Shown here one piece after another: positions 1 to 7,836 of a DNA stretch of 52,710 nt. Source of the DNA: Pontibacter harenae (GTDB lineage: Bacteria; Bacteroidota; Bacteroidia; Cytophagales; Hymenobacteraceae); NCBI RefSeq assembly GCF_020907245.1, contig NZ_JAJJWH010000028.1:1-52710 (forward strand), in the 5' to 3' direction. Both the position numbers and the translations under genes were made by a program. Within the stretch, counting starts at the first letter, position 1; each line of letters begins with the position of its first letter. The notes beneath the pieces were generated by a model. That model searched no databases, was not told the DNA's origin, and saw only the letters and a program-made list of their open reading frames with translations.

Positions 1-37
1 ATAAACTCGCTTTGCAGAAAAGTTATGAAACAGGATA

Positions 38-81
38 AGGCCTCTAGGCTCGTGCTTACTATCACAAGGCCTCTGGCCTTG
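38..81. repeat. Double-hairpin dispersed repeat, copy A
   Basis: Two short palindromes lie side by side. The second, 65-81, is perfect (CAAGGCC, 3-nt loop, GGCCTTG). The first, 39-52, has arms GCCT/AGGC. The whole unit recurs in inverted orientation at 4584-4628 with only a few differences. It resembles REP/BIME-type extragenic elements; no transposase for it is visible here. Confidence 0.7.
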
Positions 82-119
82 AAAAACCTACAAATACCCT
101 AAACCATTTACAAAAGGCT

Positions 120-596
120 TTACTTCCAAATCCCCAGCAACCTTCTCAACACCAGGATCTCGCCCAAATGATAAGCGTTATGTTCAGCTACAAGCATCGC
201 TTCGCGGAGTAAGTTTTGCCCGCTTCCATGAGCGAAGGGTTCGAAAAGATCGTTGTTCTGGTCTTGTACCAGTTGCACCATAGCGGCAAGCCCTTCTTTG
301 ATAGAGTTGATACTTGCATGTAGTGCGGCCTGGTTAGAGGGGACATCTTCTGTTGGCCAGTAGCCCTCAGGCCACGCAGGTGACTCATAAGAAGGATTTC
401 GGCTGAACTCCAGAATGTCGTATAATGCAATGCGCAGGTGTTCTATGAGTTTCCAGAGCGTGTAAGGTAGTTCGGGTACTTTTTTACCTGCATCTTCTGC
501 TGAGATTCCATCGAGTAGTTCATCAAGGGGAGTAAACGCCTGCCCACCCTGCATCAGTTTAACTAACTGATTTCGTAGTTGCTGATCATGTTCCAT
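120..596 (-). CDS. DinB-like four-helix metal-binding protein
   Basis: A 158-residue protein of the DinB/YfiT-like fold. Members bind a divalent metal with three histidines; here His53 (IEHLR), His139 and His143 (AEHNAYHLGE) match that triad in spacing and context. Length is normal for the family. Known members include thiol-dependent transferases (bacillithiol or mycothiol users) and many stress-induced proteins of unknown reaction, so the substrate cannot be given. It has no signal peptide and should be cytoplasmic. It stands alone on the minus strand, with a palindromic repeat just beyond its stop codon and a 330-bp gap in front of it. Confidence 0.8.
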   Translation of the reverse strand: MEHDQQLRNQLVKLMQGGQAFTPLDELLDGISAEDAGKKVPELPYTLWKLIEHLRIALYDILEFSRNPSYESPAWPEGYWPTEDVPSNQAALHASINSIKEGLAAMVQLVQDQNNDLFEPFAHGSGQNLLREAMLVAEHNAYHLGEILVLRRLLGIWK

Positions 597-927
597 AGCA
601 CTTGTTAAGTTGTTCTATGAAATAAACGGGAATTTAAGCGGTGGGTATTTTGAAAGTGGTATTTTGATATTAGCCTCTGCTTCTTGATCCAACCACCCCC
701 TGCCCCTCCTTTTCTAAGGCGGGGAGATCTTCTTACTGAAGCAACAGCTGTTCCCAAGTAGCCAACTTGCATCAGGCCACACTACTAGTTACCGCTTCGC
801 TCAAACTGGCGGTAGGTATAGATTGTATTGATGAAAACTTCGTTTTTTCCCTTCATAGTTAATTTGGGAAATGTTCGATAACTTAACCAAATACGCTGCA
901 GTACACCTTTAATTTCTAATTTCTCTA
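597..927. other. Intergenic region without gene
   Basis: About 330 bases between a DinB-like gene and an MFS gene. It holds a GC-rich palindromic repeat at 691-727 and a looser inverted repeat around 800-824 (TACCGC ... GCGGTA). No convincing ORF, terminator or promoter was seen. Confidence 0.6.
691..727. repeat. GC-rich extragenic repeat, copy 1
   Basis: The segment starts AACCACCCCCTGCCCCTCC and ends in a G-rich arm (GGCGGGGAG), so it can fold back on itself. A related element lies in inverted orientation at 46393-46437 between paaA and paaB. Elements of this composition recur in intergenic DNA of Bacteroidota (general knowledge, not searched). Confidence 0.5.
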
Positions 928-2061
928 TTAGTTTTTCAGCTTAAAGAACAGCTGTGAAATGGGTATTAGCATAAGTCCTGAGAGGGCGAAGGTGATAAAG
1001 GCAAACTTTAGGCTGGTAGCATGGGCAATGTAGCCGATCAGCGGTGGTCCCATCAGCATACCAACTATACCGTAAGTTACAATAAGAGAAAGGGCTATGC
1101 CTGGAGAATACTTTTTGGAGGCACCTGCCAACGTGTACGTCATGGGTATAACAGAGGCTGTGCCAAATCCTACAAGCGAAAAACCGATCATGGCTGGCCA
1201 GAAGCTTGGGAAGAGGATGGCCAGTGTAATGCCGCAAAAGATAAGTGTTGCGCTGAAAATATACGTCTTCGGCATGCCGATCCTGTCGATGATCTTATCT
1301 GAAATAAATCTGGAGAGCGCCATGAATGACATGAAAATCAGGTAACCAGCCGTGAACACATCTTCTTTTACCACCTGCTGGAAATAGATGCCGCTCCAGT
1401 CGAACATGCCTCCTTCACAAACGGCAGCAAAGAATACGAGCAGGCCCAGGTACAGAATATAAGGATCTGGCTTGCCAAAAGCGAGTTTGTTACCAGAGGT
1501 GGCTTTGTCGTTTCGGAGCAGAAACCTGGACGCTGTGATGGTAATGAGTATAACAGCTGTTGCAACAGAAAGTAAATGTGGCGTAATAGCAACGTTAAGC
1601 GAAACAAGTAGGGTTGTAAAACCAATACCCACAATGCCGCCTGTGCTCCAAAGGGCGTGAAAAGAGCCGTTTATTTTGAGGTCGAATTGTTTTTGCAGTG
1701 TAATGGCCTGCGTGTTAACGGCAATGTTGAAGATACGCATGGTTAAGGAGAGCAGGAAGAGCGCCATGATCAGTGCCACCGTGGTGTTGGCAAAACCTAT
1801 GCAAGCAAGTGCTACCGCATGAAACACCATCGCTGCTGTTAAAGGTACCCTGCTATCGAACTTGCTCACCAGCCATCCTGATAAAGGTAAACCGATAAGG
1901 GAGCTGATGGGCATGGTCAGAAGAACGGTTCCCAACTCGGCCTCGTTTAAATGTAAAGCCGCTTTTATGGTTGGTATTCTGGAGGCCCAACTGGAGAAGC
2001 TAAAGCCAGAAAGAAAGAAGAATAGACTAAGGGAAATTCGTTGCTTATCTAGTAACCGCAT
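928..2061 (-). CDS. MFS transporter, YbjJ-like
   Basis: A 377-residue integral membrane protein with about twelve hydrophobic segments, typical of the Major Facilitator Superfamily. The N-terminus (FSFSSWASRIPTIKAAL) and the paired half-transporter layout resemble YbjJ-like or fucose-permease-like MFS proteins, which often have uncharacterised substrates. The length is at the short end of the superfamily but complete. The first Met is followed by a short cytoplasmic stretch and then the first helix, so this start is reasonable. It is a single gene with no catabolic neighbour that would suggest a substrate. It acts in the inner membrane; direction and substrate are unknown. Confidence 0.8.
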   Translation of the reverse strand: MRLLDKQRISLSLFFFLSGFSFSSWASRIPTIKAALHLNEAELGTVLLTMPISSLIGLPLSGWLVSKFDSRVPLTAAMVFHAVALACIGFANTTVALIMALFLLSLTMRIFNIAVNTQAITLQKQFDLKINGSFHALWSTGGIVGIGFTTLLVSLNVAITPHLLSVATAVILITITASRFLLRNDKATSGNKLAFGKPDPYILYLGLLVFFAAVCEGGMFDWSGIYFQQVVKEDVFTAGYLIFMSFMALSRFISDKIIDRIGMPKTYIFSATLIFCGITLAILFPSFWPAMIGFSLVGFGTASVIPMTYTLAGASKKYSPGIALSLIVTYGIVGMLMGPPLIGYIAHATSLKFAFITFALSGLMLIPISQLFFKLKN

Positions 2062-2148
2062 TATCGTAAAATATATGAGCGCAAATATCTGACTTATTTG
2101 CGCTCATAGTACGGTTTTAAAGCTGGAAGGGAGAGCTTTATTTTTTGA

Positions 2149-2274
2149 TTAGTTTAGCAGGTAGTACAGTAATTCTCCAACTCTTTTACCGCCTTCGTAA
2201 ATGAAGAAGGCAGATAACATGATGAAAATATACCTAATATACCTGTTGCTTAAAAAGATGGTGTACTTCTCCAT
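2149..2274 (-). CDS. Small membrane protein, 41 aa (hypothetical)
   Basis: A short ORF that begins ATG GAG AAG TAC and ends TAA, predicting 41 residues (MEKYTIFLSNRYIRYIFIML, then a short polar and hydrophobic tail). It has one hydrophobic segment (about residues 12-26) after a basic stretch, so it could sit in the inner membrane. It starts 18 bases downstream of the stop of the lipoprotein gene at 2293-2727 on the same strand and could be translated from the same mRNA. No family is recognised. The evidence is the clean reading frame, membrane-like composition and tight spacing only. Confidence 0.35.
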   Translation of the reverse strand: MEKYTIFLSNRYIRYIFIMLSAFFIYEGGKRVGELLYYLLN

Positions 2275-2292
2275 GTGCTTGTTTCGGGTGGT

Positions 2293-2727
2293 TTACTCAA
2301 GTATAATTGTTCTTCTATCGTTTACATCTTTGGGAATAGGAGCGCCATTTAGGAAAGCCTCTTCTATGGTTAAAGAGGAGCAGCACTTTCCAGTTCTGTA
2401 ATCCAGGTTGAACGAAAGATTATAAAGATCATAACCATCTACTTGTAGAGTATAATCCGTGATCTGCCTGTTTAAATAGACTTCCATATAGCTTTCCGCT
2501 GCCTGCTCCACAAAATAAAGTGGTAGGGTGTCTGACGGACTTCCAGCAGCATAAATCTTTACCTGATTTTGCTCTAAAGTACCGTTGCTTATCAAGTTTT
2601 CACCCTGCGGGTCTGTCAACTTAAAAACAAATGGTTCCTGTATACACTCCAGATCTTCACATTCATTCCCACAGCCACAAAAGAACAAAAGGGAAAGGAA
2701 AAGCAGGACATAAGGGAACCTTATCAT
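2293..2727 (-). CDS. Small putative lipoprotein
   Basis: A 144-residue protein with a short hydrophobic signal (residues 4-16) and a lipobox-like FFCGC, after which Cys17 or Cys19 could be lipidated. The mature part is short, rich in polar and aromatic residues, with several cysteines (CEDLEC near the N-terminus and a CC pair near residue 116). The family is not recognised and no catalytic motif is apparent. The C-terminal pattern of beta-strand-like segments suggests a small extracytoplasmic domain. It may form a transcription unit with the 41-residue ORF behind it. Confidence 0.65.
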   Translation of the reverse strand: MIRFPYVLLFLSLLFFCGCGNECEDLECIQEPFVFKLTDPQGENLISNGTLEQNQVKIYAAGSPSDTLPLYFVEQAAESYMEVYLNRQITDYTLQVDGYDLYNLSFNLDYRTGKCCSSLTIEEAFLNGAPIPKDVNDRRTIILE

Positions 2728-2874
2728 AGTTATCTATCAGCTAACGCTAAAATAAAGGCTTGCCTAAGCAAATTAACGGTACAAAATTATGAAGAGAACG
2801 AAAGCTATACAGACAGCAGCAGAAAAGTATATTCCTCCAATGGACCTGCTTATGAAGAGCAATCAGAATTTCAC

Positions 2875-4326
2875 CTACGCCACTACTTCTTTTTGTGGAG
2901 CCTCCTGCTCTTGCCATTCATCTGCGTTTTTGATACCTAAGCTCACTGGGTTGAATACAGGATCTTTACCTGCATTACGCTGAGCTTGGTAATCTTTAAG
3001 GGCACGCAGGGCAGGTTTTCTGAGCAGAATAATAGCGACCACGTTAAGCCAAGCCATTATACCTACTCCAATATCGCCTAAAACCCAGGCAGATTCTGCT
3101 GTTTTAACGGAACCGTAGAAAGTTGCAAAAAGAATAAGCCCTCTCAGCGCCCAAAGCGTCCACTTATTTCCTTTAGCATCTAGGTAACTGAGGTTAGTTT
3201 CGGCAATGTAGTAGTAAGCCATAATGGTGGTAAAGGCAAAAAGCAACAGGGATATGGCTACGAATCCACTACCTAGCGATGGGAAGTATGTATTAACAGC
3301 CTGCTGTGTATATTCTGGACCATAGGCTACACCTGGCAAATTTTCTACTATAAAGCCACCATCTGGATTTACTACATTGTATTGGCCAGTAAACAGGATC
3401 ATAAAAGCTGTAGCCGTACAAACAAACAGAGTATCCACGTAAACAGAAAATGCCTGTACCAAGCCTTGCTTTACGGGGTGGCTTACCTCTGCAGCCGCAG
3501 CGGCATGTGGTGCAGTACCTTGCCCTGCCTCGTTAGAGTAAATACCCCGTTTCACTCCCCAGGAAATAGCCATACCGAAAACACCCGCAAAAGCAGGTTC
3601 TATGTCGAAAGCAGACTTCACAATTAGGCTGATGACAGCAGGAACTTCTGATATGTTCATACCGATAATTACTAACGTCATCAGAATGTAAGCACCAGCC
3701 ATGAAAGGAACAGCAATTTCGGCTACCTTTCCGATACGCTTTACTCCTCCGAAAATAATAAGTGCCAGCAGTGCTGTAATAGCACCACCTGTAACGGCCA
3801 CAGGTACATCAAAAGCTGTGTTTACACTAGTGGCAATGCTGTTACTCTGCACACCTGGCAGGAATAAGGCCATACTGACAATAGTTGCTACCGCAAAAAC
3901 TACGGCATACCATTTTATGCCAAGGCCTTTCTCAATGTAATATGCTGGTCCGCCACGGTACTCGCCGTGCTTTACCTGCTTGTAAATCTGGCCTAAAGTA
4001 GCCTCTATAAAAGCCGAAGAACTTCCCAGGAAAGCGATCATCCACATCCAGAAAACAGCACCAGGGCCACCCATGGCAATGGCTGTTGCCACACCTGCTA
4101 TGTTGCCCGTGCCCACACGACCTGCAATGGCAATAGAAAAGGCCTGAAAGGAACTTACTCCTTTGTTAGAGGACTCACCATTGAAAAGCAGGCGAAGCAT
4201 TTCGCGCAGGTAACGCACTTGCAGGAAGCGTGTTACAACAGAAAAATAAATACCTGCTCCCAGGCAAAGTATAATAAGTGCATTGCTCCAAACAATGTCG
4301 TTTATTGAGCTGATGATGTTTTCCAT
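2875..4326 (-). CDS. Sodium:alanine/glycine symporter (AGCS family)
   Basis: A 483-residue inner-membrane protein of the alanine or glycine:cation symporter family (AlsT/AgcS/DagA type), which imports small neutral amino acids with Na+. Visible family signatures are GRVGTGNIAGVATAIAMGGP near residue 68, GPAYYIEKGLG near 125 and the segment around SNEAGQGTAPHAAA near 266. About ten or eleven transmembrane helices and the length agree with the family. It is a single gene with a 430-bp upstream region holding a near-perfect 20-nt palindrome at 4452-4471. The specific amino acid is inferred from the family only. An alanine dehydrogenase gene lies 18 kb away and is not linked. Confidence 0.92.
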   Translation of the reverse strand: MENIISSINDIVWSNALIILCLGAGIYFSVVTRFLQVRYLREMLRLLFNGESSNKGVSSFQAFSIAIAGRVGTGNIAGVATAIAMGGPGAVFWMWMIAFLGSSSAFIEATLGQIYKQVKHGEYRGGPAYYIEKGLGIKWYAVVFAVATIVSMALFLPGVQSNSIATSVNTAFDVPVAVTGGAITALLALIIFGGVKRIGKVAEIAVPFMAGAYILMTLVIIGMNISEVPAVISLIVKSAFDIEPAFAGVFGMAISWGVKRGIYSNEAGQGTAPHAAAAAEVSHPVKQGLVQAFSVYVDTLFVCTATAFMILFTGQYNVVNPDGGFIVENLPGVAYGPEYTQQAVNTYFPSLGSGFVAISLLLFAFTTIMAYYYIAETNLSYLDAKGNKWTLWALRGLILFATFYGSVKTAESAWVLGDIGVGIMAWLNVVAIILLRKPALRALKDYQAQRNAGKDPVFNPVSLGIKNADEWQEQEAPQKEVVA

Positions 4327-4451
4327 GTAATTCTAGCGATAGGATAAGCTTATCAGAAACGGCTATTGAGCTGTTTTTGAGGTTAAATCATTTTTTTGGC
4401 TTCATAAAGTAAGTCATTTTTTTAAAAGCGACCAAGATATTTGGAGGGGGG

Positions 4452-4471
4452 AAGGACAAATATTCGTCCTT
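4452..4471. promoter_or_regulatory. Near-perfect 20-nt palindrome upstream of the AGCS symporter
   Basis: The sequence AAGGACAAATATTCGTCCTT is self-complementary at nine of ten pairs. It lies about 126 bases upstream of the symporter start codon, where a dimeric repressor or activator could bind. It could instead be a small RNA hairpin. Confidence 0.3.
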
Positions 4472-4583
4472 TTGAACTGAAGAGGAGTACTACTGCCAGG
4501 GCAAAAGAATTGGAAGGCTCTTTTTGATCTCGCTATACGATCTTTTATTTGATGATACTTTAGAAAGTGGCTTTGGGTAGATA

Positions 4584-4628
4584 CAAGGCCAGAGGCCTTG
4601 TGACAGTGAGCACGAGCCTGGAGGCTCG
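4584..4628. repeat. Double-hairpin dispersed repeat, copy B
   Basis: This is an inverted copy of the element at 38-81. It contains two perfect palindromes, 4584-4600 (CAAGGCC/GGCCTTG) and 4613-4628 (CGAGCCT/AGGCTCG, 2-nt loop). It lies in the gap between the AGCS symporter gene and the terminator of the GH97 gene. Confidence 0.7.
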
Positions 4629-4648
4629 CGCTATGGTTAGTTAATTGA

Positions 4649-4696
4649 TTAAACAGCCCGTTGCTGTACGATTCAACACGGCAACGGGCTGTTTAA
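4649..4696 (-). terminator. Hairpin terminator of the GH97 gene
   Basis: Arms of 16 bp (TTAAACAGCCCGTTGC and its complement) flank a 16-nt loop. The hairpin lies about 60 bases past the GH97 stop codon. The U-rich outer arm fits a Rho-independent terminator. Confidence 0.65.
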
Positions 4697-4755
4697 CTGA
4701 ATAAAGTACTTATTATTTGAGAATTACAAGTGCAAGGAAAGTGAAAGAGTTGAAT

Positions 4756-6753
4756 CTACTCCTGGTAAATTCGGGCAACATAACCTCCGCCTGGGGCCAT
4801 GGAGATTTTTAGCTTTCGGTTTTGAGGTACCGAAATGATTTCGTGCTTATAGTCAGAAGCAACACGGTCGGCGTTAATGCCGTCTTTGAAAATCTCGGCC
4901 TTGTAATTGCCTTCTCCCATAAAAGATAAGTCAAGCTCCATTTCGCGTGCATCCCAATTTGTTAAAGCACCTACATACCATTCTTTCCCTTTTCTTCTGG
5001 CTATAGCTATGTGCTCGCCTATTTTTCCCTCTAAGGCTACGGTGTTATCCCAAACCTCTGGAACAGCGGAAATAAATTTAGTGCTCTCGGCTTCTTTCAT
5101 GTAGTTTGTAGGGTTGTCGGCCAGCATGTTTATAGGAGATTCAAACACAACATACTCTGCTAGTTGGCGGGTGCGGGTGCCTTGGCTCATAGGTTCCGAG
5201 TTGATAGGGCGGTAGTTGCCGCGGGTAGCATTTCGCATAGCTCCCTGGGTGTAGTCTATCGGGCCGGCCAGCATACGAATAAAAGGCATTGTAACATCAT
5301 ACGTTACCTGGTCTACCTCTGGGCTAGACCATTTCATCTGCTCCAAACCGTGTACACCTTCAAAATTGATCACGTTCGGGTACGTACGCTGTAAACCTGT
5401 AGGCTTATAAGCACCATGAAAATCGAGGAGTAGCTTATGTTTTGCAGCAACCTCAGCAGCTCTGTAGTAGAAGTCGACAGCCTGCTGATCATCGCGGTCC
5501 ATAAAATCAACTTTAAACCCTTTTACGCCCATGTCCGCATAATGTCTGGCCACATTTTCCATGTCTCTGTCGAAGGCATGGTAGCCTGCCCAAAGTATAA
5601 TGTCTACATTTTTCTGCTTTCCGTACGCAATCAGTTCTTGTAAATCTATTTCAGGAACAACCTGCATCAGGTCTGCTTGCAAATTAACGGCCCAACCTTC
5701 GTCCAGAATCACATATTCGATGTTATTGGCAGCTGCAAAATCGATGTAGTACTTGTAGGTAGGATTGTTGATGCCAGCCCTGAAGTCTACCCCAGAAACG
5801 TTCCAATCGTTCCACCAGTCCCAGGCAACTTTACCAGGCTTTATCCAGGATACATCTTTTACACGAGAGGGAGAGGCTAGCTTATAGACCATATCGCTAT
5901 CTGCCAGTTCTTTGTCTTCGGATGATATCACCATGGCACGCCACGGGAAGGTGCGGGTACCTGCTGCTTTGGCGATAAAGTTTTCACGCTCCTTTACCAG
6001 AAGTTGCAGTTTGTTATGCCCACCTTGCTCTATCTTCTTTGGGTAGGGAGCAAAAACACCTGTCAGCGCAGTGTTGCCATTTTTGTTGATCAGGTACATG
6101 CCAGGATAGCTTTCCAGGTCCGCCTCCGTTATCACCACTTTTTTATCTTTGGCAACCACTACCACAAGCGGAAGGAAAGCCAATCTTTCAGAATCAAGTT
6201 TTGTGAGTGGGCTGTGGGTGTAGGTGTTTTCGAAAGAGTTCCAGAACTGCTCCTCAATGCTTGTTTCCCTTTCCTGCTTCACGTAAGGCACTATGGCCGT
6301 ATGATCTGCATTAAAATTGAAGGTAGCTTCTTCGTTCAACACATTGAAATCCTTCTTCTTGTTGGTAGCAAATCGATATGCCACGCCATCGTTGTAGGCT
6401 CGGAAAATGACGCTGTAGTCTCCTCTGAAATTCAGAACTAACTCGTTGTAATTGTTTTTCACCTGCGCCCTTTTGTACACTGGTGCCTGAATCGTTTCGT
6501 TTACGCTGTTTCGCTTCGAGTTTTTAAGGCGGGGCTTTACACCCAACGATTCGCCATTGGAGAGCTGCATAGAAATAGGCGAGGGAGCAAGCACTACATC
6601 TTCTTCATGCGTAACGGAATAGTTGATTTTGTCTTGTAGACCTACTGTTGCTTTTATCTTTCCGTCAGGCGATTGTACCGTATAACTTTGTGCGATGCTA
6701 ACAGAACTGTAGGAGGTAATGATTAAGACTAATAGTATGAACTTATGCTTCAT
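4756..6753 (-). CDS. Glycoside hydrolase family 97, retaining-type (alpha-galactosidase-like)
   Basis: A 665-residue secreted enzyme; the reading frame is open for 11 more codons, but the Met at 6753 begins a good signal peptide (MKHKFILLVLIITSYSS ... AQS). The N-terminal beta-sandwich, the central (beta/alpha)8 barrel and the short C-terminal beta domain follow GH97 layout and length. In residue numbers of the longer ORF, KVDFMDRDDQ places Asp427 where retaining members have the nucleophile, and Glu482 (GLEQMKW) lies 55 residues later, the spacing I recall for the nucleophile and acid/base of the retaining Bacteroides enzyme BtGH97b. The inverting SusB type lacks that Asp. So an alpha-galactosidase-like activity is more likely than SusB-like alpha-glucosidase. 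No SusC/SusD genes flank it. It acts in the periplasm or at the surface. Confidence 0.9.
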   Translation of the reverse strand: MKHKFILLVLIITSYSSVSIAQSYTVQSPDGKIKATVGLQDKINYSVTHEEDVVLAPSPISMQLSNGESLGVKPRLKNSKRNSVNETIQAPVYKRAQVKNNYNELVLNFRGDYSVIFRAYNDGVAYRFATNKKKDFNVLNEEATFNFNADHTAIVPYVKQERETSIEEQFWNSFENTYTHSPLTKLDSERLAFLPLVVVVAKDKKVVITEADLESYPGMYLINKNGNTALTGVFAPYPKKIEQGGHNKLQLLVKERENFIAKAAGTRTFPWRAMVISSEDKELADSDMVYKLASPSRVKDVSWIKPGKVAWDWWNDWNVSGVDFRAGINNPTYKYYIDFAAANNIEYVILDEGWAVNLQADLMQVVPEIDLQELIAYGKQKNVDIILWAGYHAFDRDMENVARHYADMGVKGFKVDFMDRDDQQAVDFYYRAAEVAAKHKLLLDFHGAYKPTGLQRTYPNVINFEGVHGLEQMKWSSPEVDQVTYDVTMPFIRMLAGPIDYTQGAMRNATRGNYRPINSEPMSQGTRTRQLAEYVVFESPINMLADNPTNYMKEAESTKFISAVPEVWDNTVALEGKIGEHIAIARRKGKEWYVGALTNWDAREMELDLSFMGEGNYKAEIFKDGINADRVASDYKHEIISVPQNRKLKISMAPGGGYVARIYQE

Positions 6754-6786
6754 GGGGTGTAAGTAGTGGCTTGTTTCGGAAATCAA

Positions 6787-7161
6787 CTTACAAAGAATTT
6801 GCAGGAGTAAAAAGCAGAGAAGGCTAAAGCAGGTGTATAATTCCTCTCTGTTTAAGAAGATTATGCTACACTGCTCAAATTATCTGTAAAAAAATGCTGA
6901 AAAGTAACAGCTGCTTAAATCAGAAATAAAGGAAAAGAGAGGTTGTGGGAGGGAAGTCCTTTTGTTGTTGGAGGAGCACTTCTGAAAGTGAAGTTTGATT
7001 TGTAGGTAGACTAAGAGGCTATGTAGTACTGAGGATTAGCACTGCCTTGTAAGTCTTAGAAGTACGAATTAGGTCAAGTGTGGAATATGAGCTCAGCTTA
7101 ATTTGCGTAAACAGAATTCCTACACATAATAGCAGGAACCTGTTTATTACACAAACAACCA
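6787..7161. other. Intergenic region without gene
   Basis: About 375 bases upstream of the GH97 gene and before a decayed ORF. No intact reading frame, repeat or clear terminator was recognised. The promoter of the GH97 gene should lie here but no site matches the consensus well. Confidence 0.5.
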
Positions 7162-7295
7162 ATGTTTACTATAGAGCCTATATTAGTAGAAGCTTCTGAA
7201 GCTAAGATTTATTGCAAACGGCTGCACACTTTAATCCTGATGAGAGTTATGCTCCCCACTTAGAATTACCTGCTTATGCTCTAAAAAAGGCTTAA
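7162..7295 (+). pseudogene. Possible decayed coding remnant with frameshift
   Basis: From the ATG at 7162 one frame reads MFTIEPILVEASEAKIYC and then becomes unconvincing. From about 7208 a second frame reads LQTAAHFNPDESYAPHLELP and continues to a TAA at 7293. Both halves have protein-like composition, and a single-base shift near 7205 would join them. I do not recognise the family. It may be a gene fragment left after deletion, or chance. Confidence 0.25.
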
Positions 7296-7332
7296 ACATG
7301 CTGTAGAGCCTGTTCAGCTAGCTTAGTTTTAT

Positions 7333-7599
7333 TTAATAAAGAATGTAAGCCTGACTTTCTGAGGGAGCATAGTTTTCGGCTACGCCAACAAAATAATCCC
7401 CAATGAGTATACCCGCACCACTGTCAACTGCCATGGCTCCATCGCGGTAGGTAATCACATCGCCGTCTATGGTAGAGAAATCGTAAGAACTTTCTTCAAC
7501 AGCAGCATAGCTTTGCCACACCATAAAAGGCTGTATACTAATGCTAAGCACCGTATTCGTTAAACAACTGATGGCTGACGGAGTCATAATTGTGTTCAT
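7333..7599 (-). CDS. Hypothetical protein, 88 aa
   Basis: The frame predicts 88 residues with a mildly hydrophobic N-terminal third and a polar, Asp/Gly/Tyr-rich remainder (VDSGAGILIGDYFVGVAENY). No domain or strong ribosome binding site is recognised. It sits alone in an AT-rich, gene-poor stretch between GH97 and the oligopeptide transporter operon. Just upstream lies an inverted pair of AATGTTACTT/AAGTAACATT boxes that could be regulatory. It may be a real small exported protein or an accidental ORF. Confidence 0.35.
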   Translation of the reverse strand: MNTIMTPSAISCLTNTVLSISIQPFMVWQSYAAVEESSYDFSTIDGDVITYRDGAMAVDSGAGILIGDYFVGVAENYAPSESQAYILY

Positions 7600-7628
7600 G
7601 TGCCGATTGAGTTATGTTTCAACTCTAC

Positions 7629-7685
7629 AATGTTACTTCACAATATGCTGTTTAAACAGGAATATCTGAACACGAAAGTAACATT
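7629..7685. promoter_or_regulatory. Inverted AAGTAACATT boxes upstream of the 88-aa ORF
   Basis: AATGTTACTT at 7629-7638 is the exact complement of AAGTAACATT at 7676-7685, with 37 bases between. The 9-mer AGTAACATT occurs again at 7829-7837 and 12224-12232, always in AT-rich non-coding DNA or a gene end. This could be an operator family or chance in AT-rich sequence. Confidence 0.25.
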
Positions 7686-7836
7686 ATGGATTTTTATATA
7701 TTTATATAGTAGGATATATGAATACTAGAAAGAAAGATTGTATAATGAAATGCAGGATAGTAATTTTGATACTTTGTTTGCTGAGGGTATGTAATTAGAG
7801 AAGCTGTAATTAGTAGATATTGGTATAAAGTAACAT

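Noticed and set aside
4343..4354. GATAAGCTTATC, a perfect 12-nt palindrome near the symporter start
   Set aside because: Short palindromes of this size are expected by chance and it adjoins the 5' end without other support, so it was left out as a feature.
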